The notes: a model not told the origin generated them from the letters alone. A DNA stretch of 64,000 nt from Pontibacter korlensis (GCF_000973725.1 NZ_CP009621.1:248001-312000); one strand, 5' to 3'; positions 34,617 to 43,822 are shown, counted from the stretch's first letter. Numbers and translations are program-made.

Positions 34617-35315
34617 ATGAGCAAAGTATACCTGATAAGTGGACTGGGGGCAGATTGGCGCATGTTTCAGTTTCTGAAACTGCCAGAGTACATACCTTAT
34701 GAGCATGTGGAATGGATTGCGCCGCTTTACCGCCATGAGCCACTTCATGAATATGCACAGCGCCTGAAAGCGTATATCAATGATCCGGAGCCTGTACTTG
34801 TAGGCTTATCTTTTGGAGGTGTGGTGGCCATTGAGTTGGCAAAATTGCTGCGTCCTTGCAAGACAATCATTATCTCCAGCCTAGCCAATCGGTACGATCT
34901 GCCAACATATTACCGCATACTTGGCAGTACCAAATTGCACCACTGGATGCCGTTCCGCCTGATGCAGGGCATGTATCCCCTAGCTCCTTTCTTCTTTGGC
35001 GCACATACCAAAGCTGAGCGAAAGGTTCTAAAGCAAGCTTTTTTCGAGATTGATGAACAGTTCCTTCGGTGGGCCTTGGAGCAGATGCTGGCATGGCCAC
35101 AGGAGAAAGTGTTGCCAGGTTTAGTACAGATACACGGCACCCGCGATCTGGTCCTCCCGCTCCGCGACCGCTCTGATATCCTCAAAATACAGGGTGGGGA
35201 GCATCTCATGATTATGCACCAGGCCGACAAAATAAGTGCTATCTTAGCTTCGATTTTAGAAGAAACATGGACAAAAGCAGATACATCGTTACCACCACTA
35301 AGGGGCAACAGGTAG
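34617..35315 (+). CDS. Alpha/beta hydrolase fold protein
   Basis: A 232-residue alpha/beta hydrolase. The nucleophile elbow is GLSFGG (Ser around residue 65) with VLVGLSFGGVVAIELA on the strand-turn-helix, and the oxyanion strand is ISGLGAD near residue 7. The C-terminal strand-loop with HGTRDLVLP and GGEHLMIMH fits the catalytic Asp and His. Specificity unknown. Its last 49 bases overlap the next gene in another frame, an unusually long overlap. Confidence 0.78.
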   Translation: MSKVYLISGLGADWRMFQFLKLPEYIPYEHVEWIAPLYRHEPLHEYAQRLKAYINDPEPVLVGLSFGGVVAIELAKLLRPCKTIIISSLANRYDLPTYYRILGSTKLHHWMPFRLMQGMYPLAPFFFGAHTKAERKVLKQAFFEIDEQFLRWALEQMLAWPQEKVLPGLVQIHGTRDLVLPLRDRSDILKIQGGEHLMIMHQADKISAILASILEETWTKADTSLPPLRGNR

Positions 35316-35518
35316 ACCTAACGCAAGCGCAAATTTTACGCAGCAACAACCTCTACCCTTTTGGACAGCACAATTACGCTATTTACGAAACACCTGAGGG
35401 TATTTTTATAAAGGCCATGAATAGCGGCGAGCGTGAGATCATGCTTACGCATTATGAGCAGATAGATGAAGCCACTGCTCGTAACTACAAGCACCCATAC
35501 TTCAGAACAGACGATTGA
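35267..35518 (+). CDS. Small hypothetical protein (83 residues)
   Basis: A soluble 83-residue protein with no signal. It has a compact strand-rich look (RYIVTTTKGQQVDLTQAQIL, NYAIYETPEGIFIKAM). It begins inside the hydrolase gene (overlap 35267-35315) and ends three bases before the start of the FAD oxidoreductase, so it is likely part of a three-gene unit. No family recognised. Confidence 0.6.
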   Translation: MDKSRYIVTTTKGQQVDLTQAQILRSNNLYPFGQHNYAIYETPEGIFIKAMNSGEREIMLTHYEQIDEATARNYKHPYFRTDD

Positions 35519-35521
35519 TTT

Positions 35522-36667
35522 ATGCAACTCAGCTTCTGGGAACAGGAAACATACTTTAAGAACATAGATGTACTGATTGTAGGCAGCGGCATTGTAGGGC
35601 TGAACGCTGCCCTGCACCTAAAAAAGCAACAGCCACAGCTAAAGGTGTTGGTGGCGGAGCGGGGCTTACTGCCTACCGGTGCTAGCTCCAAAAACGCTGG
35701 GTTTGCCTGCTTCGGCAGCCCCTCAGAGATGCTGGACGACCTGCAGCACCACTCTGAGGATGAAGTGTTCGGCTTAGTAGAGCGTCGTTGGAAAGGTCTC
35801 AAGCGCCTGCGCCAGAATCTTGGTGATACTGCCATAGATTATCACCGCTGGGGTGGCTATGAGCTGTTTGAGCCGCAGCAGCAAGCGTTGTACCAGTCCT
35901 GCCTGGAGCAGTTGCCTTACCTGAACAAGCAGTTGCAAAGTATAGTTGGCCAAGCGGAGGTATTTCAATCTGCAGATGAAAAAATAAGCCAGTTTGGCTT
36001 TAAAGGAGTACAGCACCTGCTGCTGAGTACTGCCGAGGGCCAAATAGATACTGGCAAGATGATTCTGGCGCTCACGCAGAAAGTACAGGCAATGGGCGTG
36101 CTGGTGCTGAACGGCCTGGAGATGCAATCGCTGGAGGAGGATGAGCAAGGTATAACGGCCGTTACGGCTCAAGGCCTGAACCTGAGGGCCAGAGCCGCTC
36201 TGGTGGCTACTAATGGTTTTGCCCAAAAGCTTCTTCCTACGCTACAGGTACAGCCCGCACGCGCGCAGGTGCTCATCACTAAACCTATTGAACACCTTAA
36301 GCTAAAAGGCACCTTCCACTACGACAGAGGTTATTATTACTTCCGTAACATCGGAAACAGAGTGCTGTTCGGTGGCGGCCGGAACCTGGCCATAGAAACC
36401 GAAACCACGACTGAACTTGGCTTAACAGAGCTGATACAAGAAAGGCTGGATAACTTGTTGCACGAAGTTATACTTCCAGGTACACCATTCGAAGTAGAGC
36501 ACCGTTGGAGTGGCATTATGGGTATGGGTGTCGGTAATGCCAAAACTACCCTAGTACAGCGTGTGTCGGAGCGGATTAGCTGCGCCGTACGCCTTGGTGG
36601 TATGGGTATTGCCATCGGCTCTTTGGTAGGTGAAGAAGGAGCTGAGCTGGTACTGCAGCAGGTGTAG
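35522..36667 (+). CDS. FAD-dependent oxidoreductase (DAO family)
   Basis: A 381-residue flavoprotein of the glycine/D-amino acid oxidase (DAO) fold. The ADP-binding GSGIVG is at residues 21-26, and the segment LLPTGASSKNAGFACFG after the first beta-alpha-beta unit is the typical N-terminal region of these enzymes. GGMGIAIG near the C-terminus is the second FAD contact. Substrate unknown, possibly an amine. It starts 3 bases after the upstream small gene. Confidence 0.85.
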   Translation: MQLSFWEQETYFKNIDVLIVGSGIVGLNAALHLKKQQPQLKVLVAERGLLPTGASSKNAGFACFGSPSEMLDDLQHHSEDEVFGLVERRWKGLKRLRQNLGDTAIDYHRWGGYELFEPQQQALYQSCLEQLPYLNKQLQSIVGQAEVFQSADEKISQFGFKGVQHLLLSTAEGQIDTGKMILALTQKVQAMGVLVLNGLEMQSLEEDEQGITAVTAQGLNLRARAALVATNGFAQKLLPTLQVQPARAQVLITKPIEHLKLKGTFHYDRGYYYFRNIGNRVLFGGGRNLAIETETTTELGLTELIQERLDNLLHEVILPGTPFEVEHRWSGIMGMGVGNAKTTLVQRVSERISCAVRLGGMGIAIGSLVGEEGAELVLQQV

Positions 36668-36707
36668 CAAATGAAGTAGCTAATTAAAACCAGACACTGT
36701 AACTATA

Positions 36708-38306
36708 GTGAGATTCTTAAAAGGGCTCCATGAGTCACCGAGAGCTGTCCTGTTTCTTATATGGGTATTGGTTACAGTCATCAACATCAATAAGGCCTTT
36801 CATATTGATGATACTTTTCACCTCGAGGTAGCCCAGTGGATTCAAAATAACCCAATGCAGCCAATGTCAGGTCGTGTCAATTGGGAAAACACTAGCCAGC
36901 CAATTTACTATTTTAACCAACCACCTCTATACTTCTATTTTATAGCTGCAGCAGGTAGTGCCTTTGGCTATTCGGAAGTCCCGTTACACCTATTTCAGTC
37001 TCTTTTTTCCTTACTAAGCATAATTTACTTCTATAAGCTGCTATGCCTCTTTCATAGGAATTTTGCTTTGCTAGGGACTTCGTTCCTCGCATTGGGACCT
37101 GCCTTTATAGTTAACCAGAACTTGATGGTAGATGTCCCTGTACTTAGTGTGTCTATTATCTTTATCTATTTACTTATAAAGTATGACGAGGTACACCTAA
37201 AGAGGGACATCTACTTTGCAGCTCTAATCCTTAGTATAGGCTTACTCTTCAAATACTCACTACTACCCCTCTTTCCTATACTTGTATACTCAGTTTGGCA
37301 AAAGAAAAGGCTCGATTTAACACCAGCCATTTTAGTGCCACTACTTTTCCTCATGGCCTGGACAACTTTAAACTACCTAGAGTTTGGAAGCTCCCATATG
37401 GGTGGTAGACATAGAAATGAAATCTCTTCAAAACTATTATTTGATAACTCTATTGCCTTTCTGCTTACTCTAGGTGCAGTGGTTCCTTTCTCTATCGTTT
37501 TCATTCAAAGCTGGTTTAAAGCAAGAAGAAGGCAAGCAATAGTTGTTAGTTGTTTTTGCTTGTTAATTGTTGTTTCTGCATATGTACATGTTTACGGCTT
37601 CCAAATAAGATCTTTCCCACATACTATATTTTGGCTTGCTTTCCTGGCTAATGGACTTGTGCTCATTGTACTTTCCTTCGTAGGTGCACTTGAAGCTCTA
37701 CTCCTACCCAAAGCTAGGATAGTAGCACTATGGGGCATATCCATGGCTGTATTTATTACGCTTTATGCACCGTTTATGGCCACAAGGCATATTCTCTTGA
37801 TTCTCCCTCCTCTGATAATTCTTTGCGGTTACCTACTCGATCATGCATCTAGAGCAACCGCTACAATATCACTTATTCTAACCTGCTTTTTAGGTCTGAC
37901 TTTAGGTGTTTCGGATTGGCTTTATGCTGATTTTTATAGAAGGGCATCTAAGGATGCGTTGGTAAGTGTGCCACAGGGAAAAAAAGTGTGGGCAGTCGGT
38001 CATTGGGGCTGGCAGTGGTACAGCAAACAAGAAAATATGCACTTTTACGAATACAAGATATCTAATCTTGAGGCAGGAGATTTCCTTATTTCGCCGGAGG
38101 TATATCCTAAACAGCAAATTCCAAATGATATTGAACTTGCTAAAGTTGCAAGTATAGTGTACTCTCCAAGTATTTGGAATGCGTTAACAACAGCTCATTT
38201 TGCCCGCTTTTATAACTCTTATTCCACAAAACTTCCATGGTACCTCTCCAATGCGCCCGTAGATTCAGTTACTGTGTATAAGGTAGTAAGAACATCTTGT
38301 CGGTAG
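36708..38306 (+). CDS. Family 39-like glycosyltransferase, AT-rich (probably acquired)
   Basis: A 532-residue polytopic membrane protein with about a dozen helices. The loop after the first helix has IDDTFHLEVAQWI and, further, FNQPPLYFYF, the acidic-loop/PPLY pattern of GT39/PMT-type enzymes using polyprenyl-phosphate sugars. It starts with GTG. Its codon use is clearly more A/T-rich (TTT, ATA, AAA and TTA frequent) than neighbours such as the FAD oxidoreductase, which suggests acquisition from another genome. It has its own terminator and no partner glycan genes adjacent. Confidence 0.75.
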   Translation: MRFLKGLHESPRAVLFLIWVLVTVININKAFHIDDTFHLEVAQWIQNNPMQPMSGRVNWENTSQPIYYFNQPPLYFYFIAAAGSAFGYSEVPLHLFQSLFSLLSIIYFYKLLCLFHRNFALLGTSFLALGPAFIVNQNLMVDVPVLSVSIIFIYLLIKYDEVHLKRDIYFAALILSIGLLFKYSLLPLFPILVYSVWQKKRLDLTPAILVPLLFLMAWTTLNYLEFGSSHMGGRHRNEISSKLLFDNSIAFLLTLGAVVPFSIVFIQSWFKARRRQAIVVSCFCLLIVVSAYVHVYGFQIRSFPHTIFWLAFLANGLVLIVLSFVGALEALLLPKARIVALWGISMAVFITLYAPFMATRHILLILPPLIILCGYLLDHASRATATISLILTCFLGLTLGVSDWLYADFYRRASKDALVSVPQGKKVWAVGHWGWQWYSKQENMHFYEYKISNLEAGDFLISPEVYPKQQIPNDIELAKVASIVYSPSIWNALTTAHFARFYNSYSTKLPWYLSNAPVDSVTVYKVVRTSCR

Positions 38307-38335
38307 CTCACACACACATCCCCTTAAAAGCAAAA

Positions 38336-38364
38336 AAGGCAGCCTGTGCAGTACAGGTTGCCTT
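38336..38364. terminator. Bidirectional terminator
   Basis: A 10-bp stem GGCAGCCTGT / ACAGGTTGCC (one G-T pair) with flanking A/T runs on both sides. It serves the plus-strand GT39 gene and the minus-strand small gene. Confidence 0.85.
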
Positions 38365-38387
38365 TTATATGATGCGTCTGGTGTGAC

Positions 38388-38600
38388 TTATGCGGTTGCC
38401 CATTTGGCAGCAGTTTGGTGAGACATCGCGTTTATATAACGTTTTTGAGCTTCCTGTTCAGCTCGGTAGAAAGCATTGTACTCTTCCTCTCCCAGCTCTT
38501 CACGAAGCGCTATATGGTATAAGGCCATTTCAGGATAATACTTGTACTGTTCCTGTCGCTCTTTTGGACTGCTTCTGTTAAAGTCATAGAAACTTCTCAT
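38388..38600 (-). CDS. Small cytoplasmic hypothetical protein (70 residues)
   Basis: A 70-residue, strongly charged helical protein (SSPKERQEQYKYYPEMALYHI, then REELGEEEYNAFYRAEQEAQ). It has no signal or membrane helix. It is isolated from other genes, with a good terminator 24 bases after the stop, which supports a real gene. Family not recognised. Confidence 0.55.
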   Translation of the reverse strand: MRSFYDFNRSSPKERQEQYKYYPEMALYHIALREELGEEEYNAFYRAEQEAQKRYINAMSHQTAAKWATA

Positions 38601-38958
38601 GGTTGTTTTTCCTGTTAAATATTTGATCTATAATTTGTTAAACAACCTTAACATACTCTTAACATTTAGTTTTAGTTGTTAAGTTTTTTACAGAATCACC
38701 ATCAGCCGCAGGCACGGTAGCCTTTTAACTAAAAAATATTGCCGCTCCACTTAAGGCATCAGGGTAGCTACCTCAGAAGAAACAAGTTTTCAGTTGCACT
38801 GAAATTCTTTTCGGCAACTTTATTAAAACTTATCAGAAAAGCACATCTAATCTTCTGAAGGAACATGGCCTAGCGCTTCAGCTTTAGACTTCATCATAAC
38901 AAACAAAGCCCGACCACATGGACGGGCTTTGCTGCTCTTTAGATCCTTATCGCGCTTT
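38601..38958. other. Intergenic region
   Basis: About 360 AT-rich bases between two minus-strand genes. They hold the presumed promoter of the 70-residue protein, several TTAACA-type repeats near 38636-38680 and the terminator at 38904-38931. No gene found. Confidence 0.4.
38904..38931 (-). terminator. Intrinsic terminator
   Basis: The stem CAAAGCCCG-CCA / TGG-CGGGCTTTG has T-rich sequence on its minus-strand side (TTTGTTTG). It follows the minus-strand gene ending at 38959. Confidence 0.8.
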
Positions 38959-39465
38959 TTAAAATATGACGATAAACAGGATGAAGAATATAATTAATAA
39001 TACTACTGTCTGATCTGAGTACTGCTTTAAGTAAAATCCTGTGCATAAGAGCAATTCACGGTCCTCAGGCGGCACATTAGCTGCTAACAGTATGGTGCCG
39101 TTGCAGATTTCCAGTAAGCCTTGGCTATACCAAATCAGCTCCTCCCCTGCATTACTTACCCAGCGGTAGCTGTTCGAAAACATGTCAGAAACCAGCGTAT
39201 ACCAGCGACCGGATGCCATGCGCAGGGTGTATCTTCCCCAATCCGGCATACTCACATCCGCTATTAGCTCTCCATTTTCCAGAATATCTACCTCATTTTT
39301 AAAGCTGCTGCGCATCTTCAGGAAGTATGAAGTTGTTTCGGAAGTATACAGCGCATCGTTGCTCCAGGTGCCGGTAAAGGTTAACCGGGCTATAGGCGCT
39401 AGCGCTGAACCAAACACATAATGCTTGCTAAACAGCTTCGGTTGCTTCCAAGGGATGGTCTCCAT
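38959..39465 (-). CDS. Hypothetical tail-anchored protein
   Basis: From the ATG at 39463-39465 a 168-residue protein; a longer start at 39516 would overlap the upstream peptidase by 38 bases and is less likely. The body is a beta-rich soluble domain (YFLKMRSSFKNEVDILENGE, then GRYTLRMASGRWY). It ends in one hydrophobic helix at the very C-terminus (VVLLIIFFILFIVIF), a tail-anchor topology. I do not recognise the family. Confidence 0.6.
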   Translation of the reverse strand: METIPWKQPKLFSKHYVFGSALAPIARLTFTGTWSNDALYTSETTSYFLKMRSSFKNEVDILENGELIADVSMPDWGRYTLRMASGRWYTLVSDMFSNSYRWVSNAGEELIWYSQGLLEICNGTILLAANVPPEDRELLLCTGFYLKQYSDQTVVLLIIFFILFIVIF

Positions 39466-39478
39466 TTGGCTAAAGCGT

Positions 39479-41140
39479 TTATCTGTTAAGCCCCAATACC
39501 TCTGTACCCTGCTCAAACACGATATCTACTGGTATATTGGCTTGGGCCAGGCGATCCAGGTCTGCCTGCAGCTGAGCACTAATTTGCCCCTGCTCATTTA
39601 GTAGCTCACCCACACCCGCATAATCGCCGTTGCCCTGCAGCGTCAGAATTTTCTCCGACAGCTTATTCATTGCCTCGCGCGTCTTCTCATAATTTACGTG
39701 GTATTTACCTGTTGCCTCCTCACGTTCGAAGGCTCCGTTTTCTTTAAAGAAGTTAAAGCGCACCATGTTAGCCTTGCCGTGCGCACTGGCTGCACCAAAC
39801 CTGACAGATCGGAAGATACCCGCCAAAAAGGTAGTATAATACTCCTTCAGGTCGCCTTCAACTTCGCCTTTCTCTTGCAACTGCGTAATCATGTATAAGC
39901 CCAGAATATCGGCCTTGCCTTCTTCCAAGGCAGATGCATGCTCCTTTAATGCTTCACGTACTGTGCCTTTATTGTTGATGGTGTTCTTGATTCCCAGACC
40001 GTGCGCCACCTCGTGGAACATGGTGTTGGCAAAAAAGGCATCGAAGGTTACGTACTGCTGCTGGTCCTCGGCTATCAACTCCTCTGCAATAGGCTCCATG
40101 ATTTTATCGAACTTAGCTTGCATGGCATTTTTAAGCTGCAGGCGGCGCGTACCTTTCTTCAGCTGCACTTCCTCATCGTTAGGCAAATTGATGGCAATGG
40201 TTTTGCTACCAGCGTTGCTGTCGCCGGCATAATACACTACATCATAGGCATTCAAGTCGGAGTCAGTACCCGGAGTTTCTTTTTTATACTGTGCCGGCAC
40301 AGGCAGGCCACGCTGTAGCTCCGGCAAGAAAGCCGCATATTTCGACAGGCGGTCGCTCCACTCCATATCCTTAATCAGTACGTAAGCCTCGTGCGCAGCC
40401 TTGTACCCGAACAGCTTATCCTCATAGGTTTCGATCGGACCAATAACTATATCCAGCCTATTGGTTTTCATCTCCATCCAGGCCAGGTCCGATGGTTGGT
40501 AATTATCAGTTAGCATGGCCTCTGCACGCAAAATCAGGTATTTCTTCAGGCCTGCACCTTCTGCCAGATCAGCAGCCTGCTTCAGCAGTTTTGCTACCTG
40601 CTGTACCTGGTCCTTAAACTGAACATGGTAAGGTACCGTGATCAGCTTACCATTCTCATCGCGTCGCAGGAAGGTGTACTGGCTGCTTTTATCCTTCAGG
40701 TCGGCCTGCTCAAACTCTTCCTTCGTCATATCTGTCGGATAAAAGTTAGCTCCCTCCGGCTTTGGCCCTACTCCTGGTATAAACGGCTCGTTGTTGTTAA
40801 GGCGGTCCCATGGGCCATAGTTGATTTGCACATACCTTTTGGCGGCTTCGCTGTCCAGAGTAGCTAATAGAGAATCTCTTTTGCCATAGGCTTCATACCA
40901 GAACAGTCCGTTCATTATATCTGATGCCTCAATCAGAAGCGGGATCATCTTTCGCTCATTCTCACTCAGGTGGCTCAGGTCAGATGTCAGTCGAACCGAA
41001 GTATATGTATCTAGTTTCTGCTGCAGGCTATCTGCTGCTACCTCCTCTGTAGTGGTCTTGTTACCATCGGTTGTACTGCTGCTACAGCCGAAAGTAGCCG
41101 CAGCCATGGCCGAGGCAAATAATATATGGCGTGGTTTCAT
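39479..41140 (-). CDS. M49-like (dipeptidyl-peptidase III-type) zinc peptidase lipoprotein
   Basis: A 553-residue lipoprotein (signal with lipobox ATFGC, Cys19). The catalytic motif is HEVAH at residues 376-380, followed ~28 residues later by EEGKADILGLY, the counterpart of the EECRAE metal-ligand motif of dipeptidyl peptidase III. DPP III itself uses the longer HELLGH spacing, so this belongs to the divergent Bacteroidota branch often annotated as Zn-dependent hydrolase or DPP3-family. It would trim peptides in the periplasm. It is followed by the tail-anchored gene. Confidence 0.8.
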   Translation of the reverse strand: MKPRHILFASAMAAATFGCSSSTTDGNKTTTEEVAADSLQQKLDTYTSVRLTSDLSHLSENERKMIPLLIEASDIMNGLFWYEAYGKRDSLLATLDSEAAKRYVQINYGPWDRLNNNEPFIPGVGPKPEGANFYPTDMTKEEFEQADLKDKSSQYTFLRRDENGKLITVPYHVQFKDQVQQVAKLLKQAADLAEGAGLKKYLILRAEAMLTDNYQPSDLAWMEMKTNRLDIVIGPIETYEDKLFGYKAAHEAYVLIKDMEWSDRLSKYAAFLPELQRGLPVPAQYKKETPGTDSDLNAYDVVYYAGDSNAGSKTIAINLPNDEEVQLKKGTRRLQLKNAMQAKFDKIMEPIAEELIAEDQQQYVTFDAFFANTMFHEVAHGLGIKNTINNKGTVREALKEHASALEEGKADILGLYMITQLQEKGEVEGDLKEYYTTFLAGIFRSVRFGAASAHGKANMVRFNFFKENGAFEREEATGKYHVNYEKTREAMNKLSEKILTLQGNGDYAGVGELLNEQGQISAQLQADLDRLAQANIPVDIVFEQGTEVLGLNR

Positions 41141-41221
41141 GTATTTAGTTTGAGATTAGTTTCTATGTTGAAGATAGTGTTTTTTAGGGTGAAGGCAATA
41201 GGATTAGTAGTATAGAGAGCT

Positions 41222-41527
41222 TTGGGTATACTTTCATAGCTACAGCAATTTACAGCTTGCGGCAAGCTCCTTACTAGCTGCTGTTCATCCATGGCTTTGC
41301 TTCCTTTATTATTGTACTTCCGGCTTTGATGGCCTCTAGGCCAGGAGGCCTTGTCCTGGCCTGGAGGCCATCGTGCGGCGTGCCTGAAGCTGCTCCTCGC
41401 TCCGCTGCGGGCTGTCCTTGCCGGGCGCCGCAACATGCACAAGGCGCTCAAGTCAGGTGCAGTTAGCCAGCGCTGACGAAGCTTGAACCAGACTCCCTTC
41501 CCTGCTCTTTAGAGAAGGTGGGGTAAA
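41222..41527 (+). repeat. Dispersed intergenic repeat, copy C
   Basis: This lies in the gap between the peptidase and the kinase. It shares with copies A and B the blocks TTTCATAGCTACAGC, CTAGCTGCTGTTCATCC-TGGC, an AGGCC-GGAGGCC palindromic patch (41337-41375) and an end with GGTGGGG. A minus-strand frame here carries the peptide QQ-VRSLPQAV-CSY-SI that is recognisably like the one in copy A. The middle differs most between copies. Confidence 0.55.
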
Positions 41528-41530
41528 ACG

Positions 41531-41562
41531 AAAAGGGAAGCAACCTTGGCTGCTCCCCTTTT
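41531..41562 (-). terminator. Intrinsic terminator
   Basis: The stem AAAAGGGAAGCA / TGCTCCCCTTTT (one mismatch) has a TTTTCGTTTT tail on the minus strand. It lies 29 bases after the deoxynucleoside kinase stop. Confidence 0.8.
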
Positions 41563-41590
41563 CAGAAGTATAAACGTATAACCTTAATTC

Positions 41591-42205
41591 TTAAAACAAG
41601 CCGAACAGCTCACCCTGGATTTTTTCGATGATGGTACCTAGATCCTCAGGATTGGCAACAAAGTCCATGTTATTCACATCAATTACCAACAGTTTGCCTA
41701 AGTCGTAATTGCTCATCCAGGTGTTATAGTGCTCGTTCAGGTTACGCAGGTAGTTGATGCTGATGCTGCTCTCGTAATCGCGGTTGCGCTTTTCGATCTG
41801 TCCGATCAGTTTTGGCAGGTCAGCTTTCAGGTAGATCATCAGGTCAGGCGCCTTCACCATACTGATCATAGACTGGAACAGCGCATAATAGTTTTCGTAG
41901 TCGCGGGTACTCATCAAGCCAGACTGGTGCAGGTTCTTGGCAAAAATATGGGCATCCTCGTAGATAGTACGGTCCTGAATTACACTCTTGCTGTTAGCCT
42001 GTATCTGCTGTACTTGGTTAAAGCGGCTGTTCAGGAAGAACACTTGCAGGTGGAACGCCCACCGTTCCATGTCCTCATAAAAATCCTTCAGGTAAGGGTT
42101 GTTATCTACCGCCTCCAGGTATAAATCCCATTTAAAGTGCTGGGCCAGCTTTGTAGCCAGCGTTGTTTTGCCGGCACCAATATTGCCAACTATCGCGATA
42201 TGCAT
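41591..42205 (-). CDS. Deoxynucleoside kinase
   Basis: A 204-residue kinase from the ATG at 42203-42205 (the open frame reaches 42250, but MHIAIVGNIGAGKTT is the proper N-terminus). The P-loop is GNIGAGKTT at residues 7-15, the DRT(I)YEDA motif carries the catalytic Asp-Arg, and the LID-like KRNRDYE region is near residue 150. It phosphorylates deoxyribonucleosides for salvage; which base is not determinable. Bacteroidota usually carry this gene singly. Confidence 0.9.
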   Translation of the reverse strand: MHIAIVGNIGAGKTTLATKLAQHFKWDLYLEAVDNNPYLKDFYEDMERWAFHLQVFFLNSRFNQVQQIQANSKSVIQDRTIYEDAHIFAKNLHQSGLMSTRDYENYYALFQSMISMVKAPDLMIYLKADLPKLIGQIEKRNRDYESSISINYLRNLNEHYNTWMSNYDLGKLLVIDVNNMDFVANPEDLGTIIEKIQGELFGLF

Positions 42206-42419
42206 TGTATTCTGAAACTTTAATAAAACAGGATTGCAAAAGTACGGCATTTTAAAGCAGCATTATCGACAACTTCCCCACCGGGTTATCAACATTAGCT
42301 AACAGCTATACTTATACATCACCCGCAAATATCAATTATCGCGCAGCTAGAAAATCAATAGCAAATAGGAAAAAACGTGTTTGAGTTATCCACCCTTGGC
42401 AGGGTAAGTCTAAACGACT

Positions 42420-43751
42420 TTAGTTACGGGTTTTGAGGTTCGAGACTATGTGCGCCCCCACTTGCTTTCCCTCCTCTGAGCCATTAACGATGGCTGGCAT
42501 GAAGTGTATACCACCGTAAAGGCGGCTTAGGGCAGCCTCTTCGGCCGCTTGCTCAAAAGAGCTAAAGGAGCGCACCGGCAGGCCATAGGCAAGCTCTGTT
42601 GAGTCCTCATACTGAAAAGATGGGCCGTACAGGTCTGTCAGCACCACTGCTGCGGCATTTGAGATAACACTGTGCCCGCTTGGGTACTCAGGGAAAGGTG
42701 GTGTTTGCAGGAGAGGCACCCAATTCTCATCCACAAGCATATTTATCGCCGTTTCCGGGCGTACGCGGTCGCTTCTGTACTTTTCATCCCAACAACTGAT
42801 GAAGCCATCAGCCAGCGAGATAGCCACACGGGTATAAGCCTCCATGGTCTGCATCATATCGGCTGCTACTTTACGCGAAGCAATGCCTGCTATTCCCATC
42901 CAATGTCCTCCAGGGGTTATCTTCTTGGTGGCGTACATGACATGCCCTGTGGTATGCATCACAAAAGGATTGCAGTCCCAGAAGCTGGCGATTTGCCTTT
43001 GCTCATCGGTCATATTATTGGTGGTTTCATAGACCTGCATCACCTCTTTATAGAAATCGCTGTTCTTATCTGTGCTGTAGACAGAGGGCTTAGCCGGAGC
43101 AAACTGGCTGCAGGAATCCAGCACAAAGGGGCGCACCTTAAACCAGAAAGGCTCCACGGCATCCATGTAAGCTGGTGGTGTGGGCACCCAGCGGCCCGGC
43201 TCCTGAGATACCGTATGGCGAAATCCCCTTGTCTGCTTATACCCATCCTCAGCGGCATAAGCCATGATGCTTTTCGCTGCCAGCTGCCCGTACCGTACCG
43301 AACGCGTGAAAACATCCTCCGGCACACCCATTTTCCTGTACTTGGCAAACAGCTGCTCCTCATAGGCATCCAGCATGTCGGTTGAGAAGATGAGGTTACG
43401 GCCAACAGTAAGGTAAGCGCTTAAACTGGCGAGCGGGAAGCAATAAACAGCATCTGCAGCTGGCTGCGGTATGCCTTTATAGCCATTCAACTGCCCTGCC
43501 AGCGACTTGTAGGCCGGGTAGTCGTGAACCAGCACCTCATAGGCGGCAAGCTGAGTATAGGCGTAGATCCTGCTGGCTACCGGCGGGGAGAAAATATCGT
43601 GCATGATTATATCCGTTAGCTCTCTAACGGATTGGTGCAGGAACTCAGGGTCAGCCGCCGCCTGCCTGTAGTCGACATTCTTGTTCTGGCAGCCAGTTAC
43701 TACTCCCAAAACAAGAAAAAGTAAACTGGCAAGTATAAATGGCCTCTTCAT
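42420..43751 (-). CDS. Vanadium haloperoxidase-like PAP2 lipoprotein
   Basis: A 443-residue lipoprotein (lipobox VVTGC, Cys21). The PAP2/haloperoxidase active site is complete: KYRSDRVRP (KxxxxxxRP), YPSGHS, and SRLYGGIHF (SRxxxGxxH). This motif set binds vanadate or phosphate in vanadium-dependent haloperoxidases and in acid phosphatases. The length and two-half helical layout match the haloperoxidase branch, but whether it oxidises halide or is a phosphatase cannot be told from sequence. It is the last gene of the unit with SusC, SusD and two FG-GAP lipoproteins. Confidence 0.82.
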   Translation of the reverse strand: MKRPFILASLLFLVLGVVTGCQNKNVDYRQAAADPEFLHQSVRELTDIIMHDIFSPPVASRIYAYTQLAAYEVLVHDYPAYKSLAGQLNGYKGIPQPAADAVYCFPLASLSAYLTVGRNLIFSTDMLDAYEEQLFAKYRKMGVPEDVFTRSVRYGQLAAKSIMAYAAEDGYKQTRGFRHTVSQEPGRWVPTPPAYMDAVEPFWFKVRPFVLDSCSQFAPAKPSVYSTDKNSDFYKEVMQVYETTNNMTDEQRQIASFWDCNPFVMHTTGHVMYATKKITPGGHWMGIAGIASRKVAADMMQTMEAYTRVAISLADGFISCWDEKYRSDRVRPETAINMLVDENWVPLLQTPPFPEYPSGHSVISNAAAVVLTDLYGPSFQYEDSTELAYGLPVRSFSSFEQAAEEAALSRLYGGIHFMPAIVNGSEEGKQVGAHIVSNLKTRN

Positions 43752-43822
43752 GTCTCAGGTATCTTTTATAGGTGATTAGAGAAAGTTATTTCAGTTAGCA
43801 ATTTGTCCGGCGGATATGAACA

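Noticed and set aside
41137-41451. 104-codon minus-strand frame overlapping the M49 gene start
   Set aside because: It belongs to repeat copy C and shares only the repeat-derived peptide; nothing suggests a protein.
42206-42419. Possible terminator or small gene between the kinase and the haloperoxidase-like gene
   Set aside because: Only a weak ACCCT/AGGGT stem with no T tract and no frame of note.
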